Shown one piece after another: positions 54,518 to 64,000 of a DNA stretch of 64,000 nt. Source of the DNA: Pomacea canaliculata. Taxonomy: Eukaryota > Mollusca > Gastropoda > Architaenioglossa > Ampullariidae. The position numbers and the translations under genes are program-made. The notes under the pieces are model-generated. The model worked only from the letters and a program-made list of their open reading frames with translations. It was not told the origin of the DNA and made no database searches. Within the stretch, counting starts at the first letter, position 1; every line of letters begins with the position of its first letter. The DNA is taken from the NCBI RefSeq assembly GCF_003073045.1, contig NC_037598.1:24923822-24987821 (forward strand). Direction: 5' to 3'.

Positions 54518-57500
54518 TTATCCCTCTGTATGATTATTTAAATGCATCCCAGGATCCTCCGCTAGTTGATCTTTCTTGATGAATTGTTTTTGGTCTAGAG
54601 GCAAATTTGTGACAACCTCTTCTTTTCCCGAAGAATAACTTGCGATACAACTATTCTGAAAGAAAGGAAATGACATCACGTGACATAGCTCAGACTGGAA
54701 GTCGAACCAGGTCGGTATAGCATGAACAAGTAAGAACGAAACAATAAAACATTTAAGATAGCTGGACACAGAAAAGTAATGGGTGTGTAGACAAATAGGT
54801 CAAACACAATGGGACCTGACCCTGTCCCCCGTCCTGTGACATCTGGCAATGTCATGTGACTCAGTGACGTCAGCAGTCAGCAGTGTGCATGTTTGTGTCG
54901 GTCTCTCGTCTGCAAGTACACAAGTAACACACGATGTCTACAGCTTCCTTAGCTAAGTTAGAGTTTAAGCATGGAGAATAGGGAATTTCAGTGTGTGAAC
55001 TCACTCGTTCTGTAAATGAACAGGCTTCTGGGCTTTCTTTGGTGATGTATTCCTTATGGTATCGGCGTTTTCTTCGACTGTATAGAGGACATATTGATGA
55101 TTAGTAATATTTCTAAAGTGGAGTAGAGTGCAGATATTTCTGTATAATGTAGTGTGTACAAGATACTACTCGACAGAATCTGGCTAAAGACCTCTTTCTG
55201 TTCCTGATGATTGATGGATGATGATGGATAAATGGATGGTGAGTGGATGATGGGTGGATGGATGATGATATGGATGGAGGTATGGAGGATGGATTAAGTG
55301 ATGATGATGATGATGATTGATGATGATGGGTGTGTATGTTCTGTTTACATATATTGATTACTTTGTGAGCTAATGAAACATTTTTGTTCAGGATTATGTC
55401 TAACACAGACAATACAGATTAATTGATTGACTTTTCACTGAACATTTAACAATAAGAAGTAGAGGAAGTATAGGAAGTATAGGATGACTTCTGAACTAAC
55501 CCTGGCATCATCCATGATAGTGTCTCATAGCATCCAGATACATGTCGTCTGTTTTCAATATATCAAAGTCTAAGTCTTATTATTATCGTTGATGATAAAG
55601 TCGTTTGTGTCAGCGTCCACGTGACATGACGTCCACAGTCGGCTTGTTTTCTTCAGTAGAGAAGGATGCTTAGAGATGGCTTGTTGCTAGTCAGACTATA
55701 GCGATATGTATTTGCCTGTGTGTATATGTCATTGTGAACTATAGTGATCTCTCAGACCCTTCTTCGTGTAAAACTTACTAGACTACCCCGGCGATCCCGG
55801 CACAGATACAGGCACACACCGAACCAACCCCGATCAAAGCTTCGGTAAGTAGAGTGTCTTTGACTTCTGGAAATGGATTCAATGAGAATTGTGGTGATGC
55901 CATTGATTAACTACTTTGTCTGCAGCCTTTGGGAGATAAACATTTTATAAGCTTTTCAAATACGTTGCATGTAACAGGGATATTATTAAACTTTATTTTA
56001 AGGGCACATTAATATACATCTACAATATATTGAGATGAATGTAACCAGGAATACATGCTGATTATGCTTTATCACAAACAATGTAGACAAATAACTGTCT
56101 CTACTAACTGTCAGTACACTTGTTCCCAGTCCAGCCATCAGAACAGCCGTTAGGACAGGTTCCATCCTTGTGGTTACAAGACTCGTTGTCTTTACATTTA
56201 CCACAAACCATGCCGCAATTTTCGCCATAGCTTTTGTTTTCACATTCTGTCAATAGAAGATTGACAATAAAAGATTGAATCATTGCATCGTTGATAAACC
56301 CACATAGAATCTGCAGATACATGTTGCTACATTCAGACCTACAATGACCAATGGCACTCTAGAGTCACTATATGACCAGGGTACAGAATGCAGTCCTGTT
56401 CTTTATATTACTGTATCAGACACATAGTTATCACTGTCTCAAATACAAAATTAAAAACTAAAATGTCTTCACAAACACACCATGTGGTCTGTAGTAGTGT
56501 GATTTTACATTATTCAGTGTAAGCCTTGGCCTACAACTGAACAGGGTGAACATAAAAAAAAAATAGAAAAGAGAAATAAAAAAGAAAAAAGAAAAACAAA
56601 GAAAACATTTACAAAACCTATTGACATAGATTTGTTAAGCAGCACAGGTGACATTCCAGTCACAAATAAATATAATAAATGTATCAATAGTGTAATCTAG
56701 CTGATGTCCTGATTAATTTAGCTTTTTTAAAAACACTTTTTGATGAAGAATATATAGTGCAACATACATCAGCACTCATGCAAGTATATGGTAAGATGTA
56801 GATACATAAAAGATATAATATCATTTGACAACTTTTTTCTATTGCTTATTTAGAAAAGGCCAGCACGTGTTACTGTTTAGAGTTCAGAAAAATTATATTT
56901 TGCTTTAGAGCACGAAATACAGATTTTTAAATGGATTACACATTATTATTTCTCCCTCTCTGACATTACAAGTTTAAAAGAATTGATGCCAAAAGAGTTC
57001 TAGTAATTTCTTACATTCTTTCAAGAGTTGATTATTATCACTTTGCTGGCTGCACCTTTAGGAAGTCAAAATTCCGCTAATTAGGTTCATTTTATTTATT
57101 TTCATAAAATTCCACTTTGCTATTAAAGCTGATTTGGTATCAATAAGAATCACTCCACTGTATTGCAAGAGGCACATTTGCTCCTCTATCCAAACTTTTC
57201 TTTTTCGTTCTCCATTTCTTGTCTTTAATGAAGGTTATGCTGATAATGATAAATAAATGTATACTTTCCACTTTTACTTTTACTGTTTTACTGAGGTTCA
57301 AGCACCAGTATTTTACAGTATACAGTTATGACATTTTCCTATCAACTGTGTATAATCAAAATCAACTGACCGACTAATGCTATAAAATCGTAACCTCATT
57401 ATGAAAGCTGTTACCTGTGTCACACCTGTCCTCAGTGTAACCTGGGGCACATCCCCCATGACAAGGCCCACTGATGTGGTCACACGTGGTGTTGTCCTTA

Positions 57501-60500
57501 CAGTGACCACACCTTGAGTTGCAGTCCTCACCATACACACCACCTTCACACTCTAAAGGACAGAACATTTCATCTTGCAGGTTAGTAATCCTCTTGTCTC
57601 CACACATCACAGTGTATGCGCCTTAACTCGGCATGGTCCTTCCCTCTGTCTATCACCTCTGTACCTAAATATTCATTTGTTACATTCATATATATGTTTT
57701 ATATTTATATCCCCATTGTCTTTAGTAATAAACATAGGCTCAAGCGCGCGCACACACAAACACAATCGTGATGGAGCACATCATTAAGGGTAATGAAGTT
57801 GATGACAAGATGATGCACATGAGGCACAAACACACACAGTACAACGCACAACAAATTCGCGGGAGGATGCATACACATGCACAATGAAAGAAACAAAAGT
57901 ACCCGAATAAAACTATTAAGATGTACCCAGTTAACATGTATTGTGTAGAATATTGTTTAGAATTCCATAAACATTGCTTCTAACAACCTTTCCCATATTG
58001 CTCGTCCTTTGTCACACACTTCTTTTGTAATATCATGTTACTCTCGGCTCTTGTTCTTATTTGTTTCCTCTAAGTGTTTTCTGTATTTTATTTTATATTC
58101 TTCGTTTAGTACGGTTGTTTATTCTTTTATAGTTCATATGTTGGTTGTTTGTTTTCCTGTCCCTCGCATGCTGTCCATGTTTCGTTCTTAGGAGTGTGAG
58201 TTTATGACAAGTGTTTTAACTGTTTACACATAGTCAAAATGTACGGTCAACAGTTCTCGTCATATTTCTCCCAATGAAAGATGTTCTACTTACGAAGAAG
58301 ACTACACAATACTTCAGCTTGTACTCCATGTCTTATATTAAAAGCACAACAACAAAGTGAACCAGTAGACATGTAAACTTATTACTATAGGCTTGTGTAA
58401 CTTATTATTACTTTGGTTACACATGTTTGCAGTCCATCCTGCGGCACATCCATCAGAGCAAGTGCCATTGATGTGGTGACACGTGACATTGTGTTTACAC
58501 TGACCACAGTGTTGAAGGCAGTGAGTTCCGTATGTTCCATCTTCACAAACTGGAGACAAAAATAAACTCAACCGTCGTCATTGTCTACAAGTCTAACATT
58601 ACTTTCAAATAGTACAAAGTATATATGTTTTTATAATTGTCACCTTGGACAAGCACACACTTGTCAACTGTTCAGTTATCAACTATATATACTCAAGATA
58701 AGGAAACCTTAAAGAGCATGATGATTAATTGTGTTGTTCATTTTTGCTACAATGTGAGTATTTTGAAAAAAAATCAAATATCAGAGGAGTTCATGTTTAC
58801 CAACTGTACAAAGGTTTCCTCTCCATCCGGCATCACAGGAGTTGCATTCCCCAGTCACGTGGTTACAAGTGTACCCGCCAGTACAATGACCACACGATTT
58901 ATCACAATTTTCTCCGTAGGTTCCTGCTCCACATTCTGAAATGAGAACCACTTATTATTCACCAAAATTATTTACCAGAAAGTAGATGCTCTGCTTACGA
59001 AAAGAAAAGGTCAAGATATGTCAGCTGTATTTCCTAATTACCTAAAGTAATGAAAGCATTGTAACCTCATTATATAATTGTTACCTGTGTGACAGCTGAA
59101 TCCAGTGTAACCAATGTCACACCCACCAGGACACCTCCCACTGATGTGGTCACACGGTGTGTTGTTATTACAATGACCACACGATGAGTTGCAGTCGGCA
59201 CCATACACACCACCTTCACACTCTAAAGGACAGAATATTTCAAACAAACAACTTGTGTGATAAACAAAGCATTTGGCGTTAAAAGTCTGTTTTAGAGTGT
59301 CTTAATACACAGAACATTCTATCTCCACCACTGGCTGTCATCAGCAACAGCCATACAGACAAACTAACACACACCTTGTAAACTTTACCTACATTTATAC
59401 TATATACATGCACACCGCGCGGACACATACAACAGAACAGGCGCACGCACACAGGCAAACAGTCAAATACACACCCACACACACGAACCCATCACATCCC
59501 ATTCTTACTGTCTAACTGACAAGTGTCTTAACCACTGATCCACTAGTCACCCCACTTTAACTCTTTTACTTTCCTCAGCTTTAAATACTTGAACATTGTA
59601 TTACTGCAGACAAAATAGAAATCAACGAGGAGCAGCACTGTAGCTTGGAGGCTGGTTATACTAGTAACAATGCTTAGAGAACAAAAGTGAGGCCACAATG
59701 TCTCATCATATCTTGTTCAATAAGCAAAAAGCTTCTTTCAAGAAATAGTGTTTACTTTGGTTTAATACTTGTATTCCATGTCTTATATTAAAACCGAAAG
59801 GCGACAGTGAATCAGCAAACATGTAAACTTATTATTTAACTTATTATTACTTTGGTTACACGTGTTTCCAGTCCATCCTGAGGCACATCCCTCAGAGCAA
59901 GTGCCATTGATGTGGTGACACGTGACATTGTGTTTACAACGACCACAGTGTTGAAGGCAGTGAGTTCCGTATGTTCCATCTTCACAAACTGCAGACAAAA
60001 ATAAACTCAACCATTGACATTGTTTACAAGTCTAACACTACTTTCTGAAAATATACAAATATAATTTTTTTATAATTGTCGTCCTGCACATGCACCCAGT
60101 GGTCAACCTTTCAGTCGTTTACTATATATACACATAAGGTAAGAACACCATAAAAAGCATAATATTGAACTGTATAGTTAATTTTTGTGGGTATGTGAAA
60201 AAAAACTTGAATATCATGAAAATCAAGAAGAAGAATTCCTGTTTACCAACAATACAAAAGTTTCCTCTCCATCCGGGATCACAGGAGTTGCATTCGCCAG
60301 TCACGTGGTTACAAGTGTCCCCAGTGCAATGACCACACGATTTACTACAGTTTTCTCCGTAGGTTCTTTCTGAACACTCTGAAATGAGCAGTCGATGATG
60401 TTTTACTTTGTAGCCACGAATGTTTGGTGCTGTAGTAATACTGTCAGAGAAACATGCTAGATGACGAGTAAAATCTCTGGACTTATATCTCTCGATTATA

Positions 60501-63500
60501 TAATTTTTAATTAAAGTAAGCATTGTAGTTTCATTCTGTAAGTTGTTACCTATGTCACACCTGTCTCCAGTGTAACCAATGACACACCCACCAGGACACT
60601 TGCCACTGATGTGGTCACACGTGGTGTTGTCCTTACAATGACCACACCTTGAGTTGCAGTCTGCACCATAAGTACCAGCTTGACACTCTAAAGGACAGAA
60701 TATGTCAAACAAACATCTTGTGTGATAAACAAAACTTTCGGGGTTAAAAGTCTGTTTTAGAGTGTATTAATATACTGAACACTTCATCTGCACTTTCATC
60801 AACACCAGCCATACAGACTAAAGAATTTTAGACAGGACTAAATAGTGCACAAAACTTCTATTACAATCAAGTGATTGGCGTATCTAGCTATACAACTATT
60901 GTAGTTTTAATCAGTGAGTTGTTACCTTTGAACTTTGAACTTTGCTGTCTAAAGTATCGGTTTATGTAGTAATATAAACATTGTAACCTCATTATATAGA
61001 CTGTTACCTGTGTCACACCTGTCTCCAGTGTAACCAATGTCACACCCAGCAGGACAGTTCCCACTGATGTGGTCACACGTGGTGTTGTCCTTACAATGAC
61101 CACAAGATGAGTTGCAGTCTGCACCATATGTACCACCTTCACACACTAAAGGACAGAATATTTGAAACAAACATAGATAAATTTGTAAATGTTTGAACGG
61201 TTTATTACTGCGAACAGAATAGAAATTAATGAGGAGGACGAAGCATGAAGGCTTTCTTACTAGTAATAATACTTTAAAAAAAAACAGTTAGACCAAGATT
61301 TCTCACCACATGTTGTTCAAGGGACAAAAAGCTTGTTACTAGCAATAGTGTTTACTTTGGCTTAATGTTTGTATTCCATGTCTTATACTGAAAGCTAAAG
61401 TCGACAGTGAATCACCATTGATGTAAACTTATTATTATGAGCTTGTGTAACTTATTATTACTTTGGTTACACTTGTTTGCAGTCCATCCTGAGGCACATC
61501 CCTCAGAGCAAGTGCCATTGATGTGGTGACACGTGACATTGTGTTTACATTGACCACAGTGTTGAAGGCAGTGAGTTCCGTATGTTCCATCTTCACAAAC
61601 TGGAGACAAAAATAAACTCAACCATTGACATTGTCTACAAGTCTAACATTACTTTCTAAAAATACACAGATATATATATTATAATTGTCTCCCTGGACAA
61701 GCACACACTTGTCAACTGTTCAGTTATCAACTATATTAACTCAAGATAAGGAAACCTTAAAGAGCATGATGATTGTGTTGTTCATTTTTGCTACAATGTG
61801 AGTATTTAGAAAAAATCAAGTATCAGAGGAATTCGTGTTTACCAGCGATACAAAGGTTTCCTCTCCATCCGGCATCACAGGACTTGCATTCCCCAGTCAC
61901 GTGGTTACAAGTGTGCCCGCCAGTACAATGACCACACGATTTATCACAATTTTCTCCGTAGGTTCCTGCTCCACATTCTGAAATGAGAACCGATGATGTT
62001 TTATTTGCTAGCCAGGAATGTTTGGTGCTCTAGGAATAATGGATGATGAGTAAAAGCTCTGCGCTTTGATTGTTTTCTGTCTGTCTCTCTCTCTCTGTCT
62101 CTCACACAAAACACAAAGAAGCGCCGAACCACACACATCACCCACCATCAGTTGGTGCTTGATTGTAAGTGTATTTAAGTTGTTTATTTTCGAGTTCGAC
62201 AAATGTCCGTGTCCTTACAAGTGACCTGGTTTGTATTCGCATGGTGATTATGGTTTGTAATAAGATTTCCACTTGAAAATCAGTTGATGTTGCGTGCAGA
62301 AGCACAGTCGGAGTCAGGGTATCCACTGCCGTACAATATCTATTTGTAATGACCACGTGGACTTGCCCAGGTCACGGATCATATTCCAATGACTTTCCCC
62401 CATCATTGTCGCCGCCATTGTCCCAACACCACGTGGACACCAACAATGTTCCCCACACACTGCAAGCATTCAACCATAAATTCCTGCTGCTTGTAGGCCC
62501 TCGGCAGTCAAAGATCGTACCACAGTCCGGTGCTACTTTTGAAACCTTCCATCTCCTTTCCTTCTCTTGCAAGAGCTCCCAGTCAGGGGCGCTAACTCCT
62601 TTGGTATGTAGGGAGTCCACGAGCAGCCGCCCTCTATACTTCAGTTTACTGCTCCTCATATATACAAACTCTTGACACTTTGGATTTAGGTTTAATAGTA
62701 TAAAATGTGACATATACAGTAGTCCTAGAAATATAAACCCACATTTTGAGTTTAATTTACATATGGCGGATGCCATCTAGATGTATCATCTACACTTGAC
62801 TCTCTCATTTCTTTGTATGCAGTCTGTCCGAAAAGCCACAGGGAAAAAAGCCAAACTAAAAAAATGACAGATGTGCATTGTTTTTTGAGTTAAAAAATGT
62901 AATCATACTAATTTTCCACTTGTTGATTACATCGTTATCTCTTTAAACGGAAAATATCTATGGTTTCAATCTAAGACCTGTAAGATATACATTCCTTCAG
63001 ATTCCCTTTAACTTGGGAATTTCTCTGTCATCTCAGAGACTGTGAAAAACACAGAAAGAATGGACTTAAGTTTTCAGTTCTTAAGAAAGGCCAGAATTTG
63101 TTACTGTTGAGTCCACCAGAGGTATATATTCCGTTAGAGCACCGAATATAGTTTTTGCTATGGCTTCTTACTCACTACATACCTACTTACTTAAATGGTT
63201 CGTGTCGGCTACTAAGACAAGAAAAGCGCTAAAACCACTTATTAATCACCAAAATTATTTACCAGAAAGTAGATGCTCTGCTTACGAAAAGAAAAGGTCA
63301 AGATATGTCAGCTGTATTTCCTAATTACCTAAAGTAATGAAAGCATTGTAACCTCATTATATAATTGTTACCTGTGTGACAGCTGAATCCAGTGTAACCT
63401 GTGTCACACCCACCAGGACACCTCCCACTGATGTGGTCACACGGTGTGTTGTCCTTACAGTGACCACACGATGAGTTGCAGTCGGCACCATACACACCAC

Positions 63501-64000
63501 CTTCACACTCTAAAGGACAGAATATGTCAAACAAACATCTTGTATGATCACCAGGGCTTCTGCTTACGCAAAAAATTGCGTACAGTACGCATTAAAAGTT
63601 CGGAGGACCCTTCAATTTTCGTCAATGGGGTCCCCTTCAAATTTGGGCAAAGAACAGGGACCCCTTAAAAATCTGAAGAAGGGGTCCCTGGGACCCCAAA
63701 GAATTTAGCCTTAGCAGAAGCCCTGGATCACGAAAATATTTGGCGTTGAAAGTCTGTTTTATTGTGTCTTAATGAACCAAACCTTCCATCTGCACACTGT
63801 CTTTCATCAGCAGCAGCCATACAGACAAACTAACACACACCTTGTAAACTTTACCTACATTTATACCAATAACTGCACACCGCGCGGACACATACAACAG
63901 ACTGACAAGTGTCAACCACTGAGCCACTAGTCTCCCCACTTTAACTCTTTTGTTTTCCTCAGCTTAATCAATATCTTGAACTCATTGAATATTCGGATAG
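54518..64000 (-). CDS. D: membrane protein with an array of MEGF-type EGF domains, partial at 5' end
   Basis: Minus-strand gene entering from beyond 64000. Twelve EGF exons in gene order: 63509-63372, 61977-61843, 61599-61462, 61145-61008, 60687-60550, 60378-60247, 59988-59851, 59222-59085, 58935-58801, 58549-58412, 57552-57415 and 56246-56109, all phase 1-1 and frame-clean. Then 55866-55779, a membrane exon (EVKDTLLTEALIGVG, hydrophobic through CACICAGIAGVV), 55077-55005, a basic stop-transfer exon (YRRKRRYHKEYITKESPEA), and 54655-54518, the C-terminus (SYSSGKEEVVTNLPLD, ending NNHTEG). The cytoplasmic tail is about 70 residues with no kinase, phosphatase, NPXY or ITAM motif. Related to MEGF10/Draper-like scavenger proteins only in its EGF type. 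By analogy with A, B and C an FTP domain may lie upstream outside the window. Introns, including 61980-63370, hold no other coding exon that I could support. Confidence 0.82.
55207..55325. repeat. GATG/GGAT-rich simple repeat
   Basis: Degenerate GATG and GGATG units in a gene D intron; they give a poly-Ser/His/Pro frame on the minus strand that is not a protein. Confidence 0.85.
58948..59580. repeat. Intragenic duplication block, copy without MITE
   Basis: Matches 63239-63960 closely, including the EGF exon and about 140 bp of intron on one side and 350 bp on the other (cttacgaaaagaaaaggtca, and later cacaccttgtaaactttacc). A third, more diverged copy lies at about 60540-60830. Confidence 0.88.
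63239..63960. repeat. Intragenic duplication block, copy carrying the MITE
   Basis: Sister of 58948-59580. Nearly identical up to tgtatgatcac, then interrupted by the 174-bp MITE, then continuing as atatttggcgttgaaagtct. Confidence 0.88.
63552..63725. mobile_element. MITE, copy 2
   Basis: 174 bp with inverted ends CAGGGCTTCTGC / GCAGAAGCCCTG and a perfect 6-bp target duplication gatcac (63546-63551 and 63726-63731). Opposite orientation to copy 1 at 3245-3419. Non-coding. It lies in a gene D intron just upstream of an EGF exon. Confidence 0.92.

Noticed and set aside
62372-62776. 134-codon minus-strand frame in a gene D intron
   Set aside because: No recognisable domain, overlaps an open plus-strand frame, and no counterpart in the duplicated D segments.

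Overview
The window is animal nuclear DNA, most likely from a gastropod mollusc. All real genes are split into small exons with GT-AG (rarely GC-AG) introns, the sequence is AT-rich and full of microsatellites, and it carries LINE, SINE and MITE copies. The species assignment is inference from the gene and repeat families; no species-specific marker was identified.

The main content is a cluster of genes built from one toolkit: a two-exon fucolectin-like (FTP, F5/8-type) lectin domain followed by MEGF-type EGF-like domains, each in its own phase 1-1 exon of 132-138 bp. Five such loci are visible. L1 (minus, 215-1486) is cut by the window edge. C (plus, 7937-12554) is inverted relative to L1 and decaying. 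A (minus, 31037-16725) is a 26-exon receptor tyrosine phosphatase with signal peptide, FTP, five EGF domains, a membrane helix, an active PTP domain (HCSAGVGRTG) and a second PTP domain with a damaged signature. B (minus, 40657-33311) is a tandem copy of the front half of A without phosphatase domains. D (minus, from beyond 64000 to 54518) is an EGF-array membrane protein with a short basic tail.

Between these lie an SLC5 sodium-coupled solute transporter (plus, 45328-52081, 15 exons), convergent with D, and an unrecognised conserved protein-coding remnant upstream of both A and B (31094-31735 and 40757-41640).

Duplication is the theme. A and B are tandem copies. The last exon and 3' flank of A occur again, orphaned, at 3633-4789. 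The EGF exons of D fall into a repeating three-type order. A MITE sits in one of the duplicated D segments and is absent from its sister, giving a natural empty site. LINE remnants lie at 6200-6840, 9138-9990, 13860-14690 and 44571-45010, and a tRNA-derived SINE at about 30396-30618.

Several otherwise well-preserved genes show single- or two-base frame conflicts (transporter three, B two, A one). These may be residual assembly indels or real decay; the sequence alone cannot decide. A plausible but unproven biological reading is a locus where lectin/EGF ectodomains are shuffled onto a phosphatase, a bare membrane anchor or no anchor, as in diversifying recognition receptors.
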